A DNA stretch of 34,282 nucleotides. Source: Pseudomonadota bacterium. Its GTDB lineage: Bacteria; Pseudomonadota; Gammaproteobacteria; Burkholderiales; Burkholderiaceae_F. Position numbers and translations under genes: made by a program. Numbering within the stretch: position 1 is the stretch's first letter; the number at the start of each line of letters is the position of its first letter. The notes beneath the pieces were generated by a model, which saw only the letters and a program-made list of their open reading frames with translations, was not told where the DNA came from and ran no database searches. Shown here in pieces: positions 11,264-19,831 of the stretch. Where the stretch lies: positions 1 to 34,282 of the forward strand of contig JAKOQB010000150.1 in NCBI GenBank assembly GCA_029778535.1. Direction: 5' to 3'.

Positions 11264-11542
11264 ATGCAGCACTGGTACGTCTATTACAAGTTGCCGCGCA
11301 CGCAGGCGGCCGAGACCGCGGCGCGCGTGCGCGCGATGCAGGACGCGCTGGCCGCGACGACTGCGGTGCACGGCCGCCTGCTTCGCCGAGTTGAAGACGA
11401 TGCGCAGACAATGACGCTGATGGAACAGTACGATCGCATCGCCGATCCGCGCGCGTTCGCGGCGAAACTTGCGGCGGCCGTGGCCGGCGCCGGCCTGCCG
11501 GCGCTGGCGCAGCGGCGCATCGAGCGCTTCGAGGAATTCTGA
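11264..11542 (+). CDS. DUF4936 family small protein
   Basis: A 92-aa soluble protein beginning MQHWYVYYKLPRTQAAETAA. The WYVYYK start, an internal LLRRVEDDAQTMTLMEQYD segment and the FEEF end correspond to DUF4936, a family found mostly in betaproteobacteria, usually beside ygfZ or NRDE genes. The alternation of strands and helices suggests a small ferredoxin-like alpha/beta fold (inference). No catalytic motif is visible and the function is unknown. A GGGGACGGAA stretch precedes the ATG, and the TGA abuts the ATG of the next gene with no gap, so translational coupling is likely. Confidence 0.85.
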   Translation: MQHWYVYYKLPRTQAAETAARVRAMQDALAATTAVHGRLLRRVEDDAQTMTLMEQYDRIADPRAFAAKLAAAVAGAGLPALAQRRIERFEEF

Positions 11543-12379
11543 ATGTGCCTGGCGGTGTTCGCGTGGCAATCGCACCCCGAGTATCCGCTCGTGGTGGCGG
11601 CCAATCGCGACGAGTTCTACGCGCGTAGCACGCGTGCGGCCGCGTGGTGGGGACAGAACGTCTCGCTGCTCGCTGGGCGTGACGAGGAGGCCGGCGGCGC
11701 CTGGTTCGGCATCAATCGCCGCGGCCGCTTCTGCCTGCTGACCAACGTGCGTTCGCCGACCGAGCGCAACCCGCACGCGCCGTCGCGCGGCGCGGTCGTG
11801 CTCGCCTCGCTGCAGTCGCACGAGCCGATCGGCGAATGGCTGCGCGATCTGGCGCCGCGCGCGCAGGTGTTCAACGGCTTCAATCTGCTGGTCGGCGATC
11901 CGCTCGACCAGGGTGCGCGGCAGCCGGCGGAGCTGCACTACTACTCAAATCGCCTGACCGCCGAAACCACCGTGCTGCGGCCGGGCGTGTACGGGCTGTC
12001 GAACGCGTTCCTTGACTCGCCGTGGCCGAAGGTCACGCGCACGGTGAGCCGCTTTGCCACCCAGATCGCGCAGAAGGTCAGCGTCGAGGCGCTGCTGGCG
12101 ATGATGGCCGACCGCTCGGTCGCGCTCGACCGCGAACTGCCTTCGACCGGCGTGCCGCTGGAATGGGAACGCGCGCTGTCCGCGGTGCAGATCCGCGCCA
12201 ACGGCTACGGTACCCGCTCGACCACGGTGCTGACGGTGCGCGCCGACGGCGTGGCCAATTTTGTCGAGCGCACGTTCGACCCGGCGTCGCCCGACAAGCA
12301 CACCGACCGCGCATTCGAGTTCACGATCGGCGCCGGCCAGCGCGTGTCGACGCCCCTCGGCGGCCCGCGCGGCAAATAG
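11543..12379 (+). CDS. NRDE (TANGO2-like) family protein
   Basis: A 278-aa protein whose N-terminus MCLAVFAW...VVAANRDEFYAR contains the NRDE motif that names the family. The conserved Cys at position 2 is also present; in Ntn-hydrolase-like proteins it would become N-terminal on Met removal. Further markers are GGAWFGINRRGRFCLLTNVR and GVYGLSNAFLDSPWPKV. The family includes eukaryotic TANGO2, implicated in haem or lipid handling; the bacterial role is unsettled. The start codon directly follows the stop of the DUF4936 gene. It converges on the GNAT gene, 11 bp from its stop, with no terminator-like hairpin between them. Confidence 0.9.
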   Translation: MCLAVFAWQSHPEYPLVVAANRDEFYARSTRAAAWWGQNVSLLAGRDEEAGGAWFGINRRGRFCLLTNVRSPTERNPHAPSRGAVVLASLQSHEPIGEWLRDLAPRAQVFNGFNLLVGDPLDQGARQPAELHYYSNRLTAETTVLRPGVYGLSNAFLDSPWPKVTRTVSRFATQIAQKVSVEALLAMMADRSVALDRELPSTGVPLEWERALSAVQIRANGYGTRSTTVLTVRADGVANFVERTFDPASPDKHTDRAFEFTIGAGQRVSTPLGGPRGK

Positions 12380-12390
12380 TCGCCGAACCG

Positions 12391-12822
12391 CTACAGCCGG
12401 CGCCGCATCGCGATGTGCGCAATGCCGGCGTCGTCGTACGGTTCGCCCTCCTCCGCAAAGCCCAGCCTGCGGTAGAACGCGACCGCATGCGTCTGCGCGC
12501 TGAGCGCCGCTTCGGTCAGGCCGCGTTTGCGCGCAGCCTGCAGCATCGCTTCGACCAGCGCGGTGCCCACGCCCGTGCCGCGCGCCGCGCGCAGCACCGC
12601 GATGCGGCCGATGTGGCCGTCGGGCAGCAGGCGCGCAGTGCCGACCGCGCGCCCCGTTTCGTCGCGTGCCAGCGCGTGCAGCGAGCGCGGGTCCCACTCG
12701 TCGATCTCGAGCTCGGCCGGAACTTTCTGCTCGTCGACGAACACGGCCCGGCGGATCGGCACCGCCTCGCCGCGCTGGCGCTCCCAGTCGCCAAGGTCGA
12801 TGCGAACGTCGGCGACCCGCAC
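12391..12822 (-). CDS. GNAT-family N-acetyltransferase
   Basis: A 143-aa single-domain acetyltransferase. VFVDEQKVPAELEIDEWDPR (strand/helix 1-2), GTARLLPDGHIGRIAVLRAA (motif A strand) and RGTGVGTALVEAML (acetyl-CoA pyrophosphate-binding R-x-x-G-x-G) are plain. AVAFYRRLGFAEEGEPYDDA is the C-terminal motif B. The layout resembles the ElaA/YjcF-like subgroup; the substrate is unknown. The frame is open to 12927, but those 35 codons are Arg-rich and only overlap the preceding gene. I therefore prefer the GTG at 12822, which begins 1 nt after the thioesterase stop. Confidence 0.85.
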   Translation of the reverse strand: MRVADVRIDLGDWERQRGEAVPIRRAVFVDEQKVPAELEIDEWDPRSLHALARDETGRAVGTARLLPDGHIGRIAVLRAARGTGVGTALVEAMLQAARKRGLTEAALSAQTHAVAFYRRLGFAEEGEPYDDAGIAHIAMRRRL

Positions 12823-12823
12823 T

Positions 12824-13279
12824 TCAGCGCGCGCCGGCTTCGATCGGCGCGATCCGTTCAAAGCCTCGCATCGCCTCGCGCATCGCCGCCGGCCACGGCG
12901 CCGGGCGCCTGGTGGCCGGGTCGACATTCACGTAGACGAGCTCGGCATCGATCAGCGACTTCCCCGGCTCGCCACGGCGGAAGATGCCGATCGCAAAGCC
13001 TAGGCTGCTGCGCCCGAGGCGCGCGGTGCGGCCGCAGACCTCCAGTTCGTCGTCATACCGCGCCGGCGCGTGGTACTCGATCGTGATCTTGCGCGCGTAG
13101 GTGTCGGAGCCGAGCTTCAGAAAGTCGTCCGGATAGCGCAGCCCGATCGCGCGCCAGTATTCGGTCAGGCACACGTCGCAGTAGGTCAGGTAGTGGCCGT
13201 TGAAGACCACGCCCTGCATGTCGGCCTCGGCCCAGCGCACGCGCAGCGCGACCCGGTGCCGGAAGTCCTCGTAGGCCAC
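12824..13279 (-). CDS. YbgC/4HBT-like acyl-CoA thioesterase
   Basis: A 151-aa hot-dog-fold thioesterase. RVRWAEADMQGVVFNGHYLTY carries the conserved Asp of the 4-hydroxybenzoyl-CoA thioesterase superfamily (...D..GhV.fn.Y..y). It is followed by the helix CDVCLTEYWRAIGL and strands KITIEYHAPARYDDELEV and SLIDAELVYVNVD. The likely reaction is hydrolysis of a short or aromatic acyl-CoA; the substrate is not deducible. I chose the GTG at 13279 because AGGAG lies about 8 nt upstream, overlapping the end of the M16 gene. The GNAT gene follows immediately. Confidence 0.85.
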   Translation of the reverse strand: MAYEDFRHRVALRVRWAEADMQGVVFNGHYLTYCDVCLTEYWRAIGLRYPDDFLKLGSDTYARKITIEYHAPARYDDELEVCGRTARLGRSSLGFAIGIFRRGEPGKSLIDAELVYVNVDPATRRPAPWPAAMREAMRGFERIAPIEAGAR

Positions 13280-13289
13280 GGCGAATCTC

Positions 13290-16001
13290 CTATTTCGCGC
13301 CCTTGGCGGCATCGCCGCCGATCACGGCCACCATCCGATCGACCGCGAAGTACTTGCGAAACGCGGCGTTGACGTCGTCGAGCGACACCGCGCGGATGCG
13401 GTCCTCGAGCTGGCGCTCGTGGGCGAACGTGCGGTCGGCATCGAGCAGCCGCACCCAGGTGCCGGCCAGTGCCCCGTCCTGCGCGCGCGCCAGTTCGCGA
13501 TCGCGCAGCAGCCCGCGCCGCGCATTGTCCAGCTCCTCCGGGGAGAAGCCGTCGCGGCGCGTGTGCTCGAGCTCGTCGCGGATCGACTGCTCGACGCGGT
13601 CGATGTTCTGCGGCGCGGCGATCGCGACGAAGCCGATCGTGCCCGCGTCCGAGAACGGATCGACGTTCACGCCGGTGCCGATCGAATAGCTCAGTCCTTC
13701 CTTCTCCCGCACCCGGTTCCACAACCGGTTGCCGCCGCCGCCCGAGCCGCCGAACATGTAGTTGGCGAGCAGCAGCGCCGGATACTGCGGATCGTCGTCG
13801 CGCATCTTCAGCGCGATGCGCGCGCGGTACACCGCGTTCTCCTTGTCCGGCGTGTTGACCGCCAAGCGCCGGCCCTTGATGTCCGCGTAGTCGCGCACGA
13901 TCCGCGCGTACGGTGCCTTCGACTTCCAGCCCGCGAAGTCGTCGCGCAGCGTCTTCTCGACTTCGGCCGCGTCGAAATCGCCGACCAGCGCGATCTCGCC
14001 GCGCGCCGTGCCGAAGAACTCGCGATGGAACGCCTTGACGTCGTCGAGCGTTGCGTTCTTGACCGCGTCGATCCACTCGTCGGTCGAGTACACGTAGCGC
14101 GGGTCGCCTTTCGGGTAGGTGTTGAACTGCCGCCGCAGCAGCTCGAACGCCTGCTGGTCGGGATCGTTTTTCGATTCCTCCGCCTCGACCAGCACTTCGC
14201 GCTTGAGCTGCTCGAACTCGGCGGCGGGGAAGGTCGAATCGCGCAGCAGGTGCCCGGTAAAGCGCAGCGCCTCGACAAGGTGCGCGCGGTCGGTGCGGAA
14301 CGACAGCAGCCCGCCCTGAAGCTTCAGGCGCGTGCGTTCGTCGGCGATCTGCTGGCGGTTGAACTTGCTGGTTCCACGCGTCAGCATCGCATTGGTGAGC
14401 TGCGCGGCCGCCTCGCGTCCGAACAGCGACTTCACGTCGCCGAACTGGAAGTTCATGCTGACGCTGACCGTCTGCCCGCGATTCTGCTTCGGCAGCAGCG
14501 CCAGCGCCAGATCGCCGATCCTTGCGCGCCGCGTGCGCGCGTCGATATTCGCGGGTGTCGGATCGAATGCCTCGCCGGCCGCCGCCTCCGCGCGCGGCTT
14601 CAGGTCCTTCAGCACCTGCGCCAGTGGCGGCGGCGCCGGCACGTCGGTTCGCTGCGGGTTGTCGTCGGGGATGAACAGCCCGACGGTGCGGTTGTCGCGC
14701 CTGAAGTACTGCTGCGCCACCTGCTGCACGGCGGCCGACGGCACCGACTGCATCGCGTTGCGGAACTGGAAGAACAGTCGCCAGTCGCCCACCGCCATGT
14801 ACTCGGACAGCCGCACGCCGATCGCCTGCGGATCGTTCAGCGTGCGCTCGGCCTCGGTTTCCGCCTGCCGTCGCACACGATCCATCTCCTCTGCGGTGGG
14901 CGCTGTCCGCCGAAGGCTGTTCTCGACGATCTCGATCAGCTTGTTGCGTACGGGTTCGAGCGGCTGTCCCTTGCGCACCACCGCGCCGAATCCGATGAAG
15001 CCCGGATCGTGCGTGGTCCAGCCGAAGCCGAAGACCTGCGCGGCCATTCCGGTTTCGACCAGTTCCTTGTGCAGCCTTCCGGTCGGTGTCGCGCTCAGCA
15101 CCTGCACGGCGAAATCGAGCGCACGTTTGTCGGGGTGCAGCGCCGCCGGGCCGTGGTAGGCGACGACGACCAGTTGCACGTCGCCCTTGCGCCGCACGAT
15201 CACCTCGCGGTTGCCGTCCTGCGTCGGTTCGACCGTCCAGAACGGCGGCAGCTTGCGCGTGGGCCTGGGGATCGCCCCGAAGTACTGCACGACCCACTGC
15301 AGCGCCTTCGCCGGTTCGAACTTGCCGGCGATCAGCAGCACCGCGTTGTCGGGCTGATACCAGGTGCGATAGAACGCCTGCAGGTTTTCGATCGCGACGT
15401 GCTCGATGTCGCTGCGGTTGCCGATCGCCGGGTGGCCGTAGTTGTGCCAGTCGTACATCACCGCCGTCAGGCGCTTGATGAGCACGTTGCCCGGATCGTT
15501 CTCGCCCATCTCGTACTCGTTGCGCACCACCGTCATCTCGGTGTCGAGGTCCTTCTTCGCTATGAAGGAATTGACCATGCGGTCGGCTTCGGTCTCGAGC
15601 GCCCAGCGCAGATCCTCGTCGCCGGCGTTGAACACCTCGAAGTAGTTGGTGCGGTCGTAGCTGGTGGTGCCGTTGATCTGGAAGCCGCGCTTCTTGTACT
15701 GCTCCCAGATCATCGGATTCTTCGGCGTGCCCTTGAACATCAGGTGCTCGAGCAGGTGCGCCATGCCGGTCTCGCCGTAGCTCTCCATGCGCGAGCCGAC
15801 CAGATAGGTGACGTTGACCGTGATCGTCGGCTTCGATGCGTCCGGATACAGCAGCACGCGCAGCCCGTTGTCGAGCCGGTATTCGGTGATGCCTTCGAAC
15901 TCGACCGTGCGCTGCACGCCGCTGGGCAGCGCGGTTTGAGCGCCGGCTGCCGGCGCGGCCAGCAGTGCGAGGATGAACAACAAGCGACTGAGTATCAGCA
16001 T
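13290..16001 (-). CDS. Secreted M16 family zinc metallopeptidase (two-domain)
   Basis: A 903-aa protein with a Sec-type signal peptide (MLILSRLLFILALLAAPAAG-AQ, cut after about residue 20), so it is periplasmic or exported. The N-terminal M16 domain has the inverted zinc motif HLLEH (H82, E85, H86) in MAHLLEHLMFKGTPKN. The downstream acidic segment is around RNEYEMGENDPG. A second M16 domain begins near residue 490 and lacks an HxxEH, as usual for the inactive half. It ends with GSGGGGNRLWNRVREKEGLS and a final helix region. The family degrades peptides inside a clamshell chamber. I preferred the ATG at 16001, just after an AGGGG sequence, over a GTG four codons upstream. Confidence 0.93.
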   Translation of the reverse strand: MLILSRLLFILALLAAPAAGAQTALPSGVQRTVEFEGITEYRLDNGLRVLLYPDASKPTITVNVTYLVGSRMESYGETGMAHLLEHLMFKGTPKNPMIWEQYKKRGFQINGTTSYDRTNYFEVFNAGDEDLRWALETEADRMVNSFIAKKDLDTEMTVVRNEYEMGENDPGNVLIKRLTAVMYDWHNYGHPAIGNRSDIEHVAIENLQAFYRTWYQPDNAVLLIAGKFEPAKALQWVVQYFGAIPRPTRKLPPFWTVEPTQDGNREVIVRRKGDVQLVVVAYHGPAALHPDKRALDFAVQVLSATPTGRLHKELVETGMAAQVFGFGWTTHDPGFIGFGAVVRKGQPLEPVRNKLIEIVENSLRRTAPTAEEMDRVRRQAETEAERTLNDPQAIGVRLSEYMAVGDWRLFFQFRNAMQSVPSAAVQQVAQQYFRRDNRTVGLFIPDDNPQRTDVPAPPPLAQVLKDLKPRAEAAAGEAFDPTPANIDARTRRARIGDLALALLPKQNRGQTVSVSMNFQFGDVKSLFGREAAAQLTNAMLTRGTSKFNRQQIADERTRLKLQGGLLSFRTDRAHLVEALRFTGHLLRDSTFPAAEFEQLKREVLVEAEESKNDPDQQAFELLRRQFNTYPKGDPRYVYSTDEWIDAVKNATLDDVKAFHREFFGTARGEIALVGDFDAAEVEKTLRDDFAGWKSKAPYARIVRDYADIKGRRLAVNTPDKENAVYRARIALKMRDDDPQYPALLLANYMFGGSGGGGNRLWNRVREKEGLSYSIGTGVNVDPFSDAGTIGFVAIAAPQNIDRVEQSIRDELEHTRRDGFSPEELDNARRGLLRDRELARAQDGALAGTWVRLLDADRTFAHERQLEDRIRAVSLDDVNAAFRKYFAVDRMVAVIGGDAAKGAK

Positions 16002-16080
16002 GGATCCCCTCACCCGGATTGATCTGATCGGCGCGGCATGAGGCGCTTCGACCGCCGCGCGCGGCTCCGGTTCACCCGCG

Positions 16081-16962
16081 TCAGGCGCCGGGCCGCGCCG
16101 ACGGATTGGATGCGTACGGGTCCGCCGGCGCGCCGCCGCCGAGGATCGAGGCGAAGCGCGCTTCGACCGCGGTCATGATCTTCGGGTGGGTGAACACGTA
16201 GAACCGATTGGCGCGGATCGCGTCGAAGGTCATCTGCGCGACCTCGGCGGCCGTCATTTTTCCCGACGACACCGCCTTTTCCGACGCGGCCTGCGCCATG
16301 CGCTGCGACGCAGTCGGCGGCAGGCCCGGCGCCAGCTCGGCCGGTCGGTTGCGGTGCGAGTGCGCGATTCCGGTCGGCACGAACGCCGGGCACAGGACCG
16401 ACACGCCGATCGTCGACTTCGAAAGCAGCAGGTCGTGATGCAGCGTCTCGGTCAGCGCGACCACCGCGTGTTTGGACACGTTGTACACGCCCATCAGCGG
16501 CGGGCACAGCAGACCGGCGATCGACGCGGTGTTGACGATATGGCCGGGCTCGCCGCGCGCGTTGTCGGCGATCATCCTGGGCGCGAAGTGGCGGATGCCG
16601 TGCACCACGCCCATCAGGTTGACGCCGAGCACCCAGCGCCAGTCGCGCGCGTCGCTTTCCCACAGCAAGCCCCCGCCCCCGCCGACGCCGGCGTTGTTGA
16701 ACAGCAGGTGCGCAGCGCCGTACTCGGCAAACGTGCGGTCGGCGAGCGCCTTGACCTGCTCGTCGTCGGCGACGTCGATCACTTCGCTGATCACGCGCGC
16801 GCCGGCGAAGCGCAGTTCCCTCGTGGTGGCCTCGAGCGCGTCGCGCTCGACGTCGGCCAGCACCAGCCGCATGCCGAGGCGATGCGCCGTGCGCGCGAAT
16901 TCGCGCCCAAAGCCGCTGGCCGCGCCGGTGATCACGGCGACCTTGTCGTTGAAGTCGTTCAT
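16081..16962 (-). CDS. SDR family oxidoreductase (classical)
   Basis: A 293-aa NAD(P)-dependent short-chain dehydrogenase. The nucleotide-binding TGAASGFG is at 12-19, FNNAGVGG at ~88-95, and the catalytic set Ser147 (NTASIAG), Tyr160 and Lys164 (YNVSK) is complete. It carries a ~40-residue C-terminal extension beyond the fold (FYVFTHPKIMTAVEARFASI then a Gly/Pro-rich tail), typical of a subgroup acting on bulky alcohol or acyl substrates. The substrate is not known. Position in the beta-oxidation cluster suggests a hydroxyacyl or alcohol dehydrogenase role (inference). It is preceded by a likely thioesterase scrap and a second SDR gene. Confidence 0.88.
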   Translation of the reverse strand: MNDFNDKVAVITGAASGFGREFARTAHRLGMRLVLADVERDALEATTRELRFAGARVISEVIDVADDEQVKALADRTFAEYGAAHLLFNNAGVGGGGGLLWESDARDWRWVLGVNLMGVVHGIRHFAPRMIADNARGEPGHIVNTASIAGLLCPPLMGVYNVSKHAVVALTETLHHDLLLSKSTIGVSVLCPAFVPTGIAHSHRNRPAELAPGLPPTASQRMAQAASEKAVSSGKMTAAEVAQMTFDAIRANRFYVFTHPKIMTAVEARFASILGGGAPADPYASNPSARPGA

Positions 16963-16968
16963 CGTTCC

Positions 16969-17085
16969 CTACAGTCTTGTGGCGGCGTCGCGCCGGTTGA
17001 GGAACTTGATCGTGCCCAGTGCCCTGGCGACCAGATGGCGCGGCGCGTCGCGCAGCTCGGCCTCGCGGTCGGGTCCGCATCGGCG
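16969..17085 (-). pseudogene. Possible thioesterase C-terminal scrap
   Basis: Between the two SDR genes a minus-strand frame without a start reads EAELRDAPRHLVARALGTIK, then FLNRRDAATRL and a TAG at 16969-16971. The pattern 'aEaelrDa.grLVArA.gT.k.l.r' is what I would expect at the C-terminus of a PaaI-type hot-dog thioesterase. It ends 7 bp before the next gene, which is correct operon spacing. Everything upstream of about residue -35 is missing because the adjacent SDR stop lies there. The match is short and could be chance; treat as tentative. Confidence 0.3.
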
Positions 17086-17086
17086 T

Positions 17087-17866
17087 TCAGACCGCCGTAA
17101 CGCCGCCGTCGATCGCGAGGATCTGGCCGGTGATGTGGCGGCCGGCGTCGGACGCGAACAGCAGCGCCGCGCCTTTGAGGTCCTCCTCTGCGCCGATCCG
17201 TGCCAGCGGTGCGCGCTCGGCGAGCTTGTCGGTGCCGAACTGCTGCAGCACGCCGCGCGTCATCTTGGACGGGAAGAAGCCCGGCGCGAGCGCGTTGACC
17301 GTGATCCCGTACGGGCCCCACTCACCCGCCAGCGCGCGGGTGAAATTCACCAGCGCGCCCTTGCTGGTGTTGTAGGCGAGCGTCTTCATCGTCCCCGGCG
17401 CATTGCCGCGCAGCCCGGCGATCGAAGCGATGATCACGATGCGGCCGGAGCGGCGCGGGATCATCGAGCGCTTGCCGATCGCCTGCGTCAGCAGGAACGT
17501 GCCGCGCACGTTCAGGTTCATCACCTTGTCCCAGGCGTCGAGCGGATGATCCTCCGCCGGCGCACCCCAGGTCGCGCCGGCGTTGTTGATCAGGATGTCG
17601 ACGTGGCCGAGCCGCGCCAGCGTCCCGTCGACCAGCCGCGCGAGGTCATCGGGCTGCGCCGCATCGGCGGCGATCCAGCTCGCATCGACGCCGCTCGCCT
17701 TCAGCAGCGCGGCCGCCGCCTCCAGCTCGTCGGCCTTGCGCGCCGACAGCACGAGGCGAGCGCCCATCTCGCCGAGCGCCTCGGCGATCTGCAGCCCGAG
17801 CCCGCGCGAGCCGCCGGTGATGAGCGCGGTGCGACCGGTGAGGTCGAAGAGTTGGCGGATGGACAT
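17087..17866 (-). CDS. SDR family oxidoreductase (FabG/Gno-like)
   Basis: A 259-aa classical short-chain dehydrogenase. TGGSRGLG at 17-24 binds the cofactor, INNAG lies at 93-97, and Ser148, Tyr165 and Lys169 (YNTSK) form the active site. The C-terminus HITGQILAIDGGVTAV is typical of 3-oxoacyl reductase and gluconate-dehydrogenase-like members. The ATG at 17866 follows a GAGGA ribosome binding site. The frame continues upstream, but that extension is translated repeat DNA (17896-17970) and is rejected. Membership of the fatty-acid gene cluster suggests it acts on 3-hydroxy/3-oxoacyl intermediates; this is inference. Confidence 0.9.
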   Translation of the reverse strand: MSIRQLFDLTGRTALITGGSRGLGLQIAEALGEMGARLVLSARKADELEAAAALLKASGVDASWIAADAAQPDDLARLVDGTLARLGHVDILINNAGATWGAPAEDHPLDAWDKVMNLNVRGTFLLTQAIGKRSMIPRRSGRIVIIASIAGLRGNAPGTMKTLAYNTSKGALVNFTRALAGEWGPYGITVNALAPGFFPSKMTRGVLQQFGTDKLAERAPLARIGAEEDLKGAALLFASDAGRHITGQILAIDGGVTAV

Positions 17867-17895
17867 GGGATCCTCCGGATTCTGGAGCCAGTCGC

Positions 17896-17970
17896 GTGTC
17901 ATTCCCGCGCAAGCGGGAATCCAGAGCACAAGCCACACCGGCTGGATGCCCGCGTCCGCGGGCATGACAC
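17896..17970. repeat. Paired inverted REP-like palindromes, copy A
   Basis: Two 29-nt units face each other: 17896-17924 and 17942-17970, 17 nt apart. Each contains its own hairpin. The first is ATTCCCGC-GCAA-GCGGGAAT (17901-17920) and the second is ATGCCCGC-GTCC-GCGGGCAT (17946-17965). The outer borders GTGTCAT...ATCCAG are shared in opposite orientation. A second such pair occurs at 25860-25935. The layout is that of bacterial REP/BIME elements, which are often mobilised in trans by a RAYT transposase. It lies in the gap between the acyl-CoA dehydrogenase locus and the downstream SDR gene. Confidence 0.85.
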
Positions 17971-17994
17971 CGGCGCAAGACGTTAGCAAACTGC

Positions 17995-19824
17995 CTACAT
18001 CCACGCGTCGCGCGTATCGAACAAGGTCGAATCACCCGCCTCGGCCGGGCCGAGCCAGACCGCGATCTGCGGCAGCTCGTGCACGTAGAAATAGCGGCAC
18101 GCGTGCCAGATGCCGTGCAGGAAATCGTCGTCGGCCGGCGTGTAAACGCGCGAGGCGGCGAGGCTCAGTTCGAGCCATATCCAGGCGAGCACCACGTGGC
18201 CGAACGCCTGCAGGTACGGCGTCGCGTGCGCGAGCGTGGCCTCCGGGTTGCCGAGGGACCACAGTTGGCGCGTCGCCTGTTCGATGCGCTGCACCGCCGC
18301 CTTCAATTCCCCGCCGAAGCGCCGCGTATCCGGGTGGTGCGCGGCCAGGGCGCGCTCGAGCGTCGCGGCGATCGTCGCGCCGAGGAGCCGCAGTCCGGCG
18401 CCATCCTTCATCACGACCTTGCGCCCGAGCAGGTCGAGCGCCTGGATGCCGTGCGTGCCCTCGTGGATCATGTTCAGGCGGTTGTCGCGCCAGTACTGCT
18501 CGACCGGAAAATCGCGCGTGTAGCCGTAGCCGCCCAGTATCTGGATTGCGAGGCTGTTCGCTTCGAGACACCACTGCGACGGCCAGCTCTTCGCGATCGG
18601 CGTCAGCATGTCGAGCAGCAGCGTGGCGCGCTTGCGTTCCTCCTCGCTCGCGCCGGTCTTCTCCTCGTCGACCAGACGCGCGCAGTACAGGTTCAGCGCC
18701 AGCGCGCCTTCGACGCAGGCCTTCTGCGCCAGCAGCATGCGGCGCACGTCGGCGTGTTCGACGATCGGCACCTGCGGCGCGGACGGGTCCTTGCCCGCGG
18801 GCCCGATCGGCCGGCCCTGCGGCCGCTGGCGCGCATAGTCGAGCGATGCGCGATAGCCGGCTTAGCCGAGCATCGTTGCGCCGAGGCCGACGCCGATGCG
18901 CGCCTCGTTCATCATGTGGAACATCAGCGCGAGCCCCTGCCCTTCGGCGCCGACGCGATAGCCGATCGCGCCGGCGCGTCCTTCGGGTTTGAACCTGCGC
19001 TCGCCGAAATTGAGCAGCGTGTTGACGGTGCCGCGATAGCCCATCTTGTGGTTCAGGCCCGCGAGCACGACGTCGTTGCGCTCGCCGAGCGTGCCGTCCG
19101 GCTGCACCAGCACGCGCGGCACGATGAAGAGCGAAATCCCCTTCACCCCGGGCGGGAGCGTGCCGTCCGACCCGGGAACCTTCGCCAGCACCAGGTGCAC
19201 GATGTCCGCGGCCAGTTCGTGCTCGCCGCCCGAGATCCACATCTTGGTGCCGAACACCCGGTAGCGCGGACCGAACGGAGAATCGCCGTCGGACACCGCG
19301 CGCGTGCGGATGTCCGAAAGCGATGAGCCCGCCTGCGGCTCCGACAGGCACATCGTGCCGAAGTAGCGGCCCGCGAGCTGCGGCCGCGCGAACGCGTCGA
19401 TCTGCGCGCGCGTTGCGTGCGCGAGCAGCAGGTTCGCGTTGCCGATGGTGAGCATCGCGTAGGCAGCGGTGGCGACGTTGGCGGCGTCGAACTGCGCGAA
19501 GCACGCCTTCTCGATCAGCGCCGGTAGCTGCATGCCGCCGAATTCGGCGTCGGCCGCCGCGGCCATGAAGCCGCCGGCGATGAACGCGTCGAGCGCGCGC
19601 TTGATCTCGGGGATCAGGTGCACGCGCTCGTCGATGAGGCGCGGCTCGTTCAGGTCCGCCGCGCGGTTATGCGGCGCGAACTCGCGCGCGGCGAGCTGCG
19701 CCGCGGCTTCGAGCGCGGCGTCGAACGTCTCGCGCGAGTGCTCGGCGTAGCGCGCGCGCCGGGTCAGCGCGCCGGCATCGAGCCAGTCGTAAAGCAAGAA
19801 ACTGAGCAGGCGGCGTTCGATCAA
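17995..19824 (-). pseudogene. Acyl-CoA dehydrogenase interrupted by one in-frame TAA
   Basis: A DmdC-like long acyl-CoA dehydrogenase of ~609 codons. The N-terminal part opens IERRLLSFLLYDWLDAGALT. The FAD/substrate middle includes MCLSEPQAGSSLSDI and FGTKMWISGGEHEL. The C-terminal part has NRLNMIHEGTHGIQALDLLG, whose Glu matches the catalytic base position of this subfamily. At 18862-18864 (codon 321) a TAA replaces an expected Tyr codon in ...GATMLG-stop-AGYRASLDYARQ. The frame is unchanged on both sides and no other lesion is seen. The start is probably the TTG at 19824, 7 nt after the preceding stop. Possible readings are a fresh nonsense mutation, a base-call error, or two polypeptides via a GTG at 18771. 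FAD-dependent alpha,beta-dehydrogenation of acyl-CoA would be the ancestral role. Confidence 0.85.
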
Positions 19825-19831
19825 GGCGCGG

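Noticed and set aside
13419..16022. A long open frame on the plus strand opposite the M16 peptidase gene
   Set aside because: It is Arg/Leu/Val-rich with no domain motif. It mirrors the minus-strand gene, which has a signal peptide and HLLEH; GC-rich codon bias keeps such opposite frames open.
17867..18004. N-terminal extension of the second SDR protein
   Set aside because: The 46 extra residues are a translation of REP-like DNA, and GAGGA precedes the ATG at 17866.
17995..18864. The acyl-CoA dehydrogenase as two independent genes
   Set aside because: Both halves are in one frame, each lacks domains the other supplies, and the downstream half has no ribosome binding site at its possible GTG (18771).
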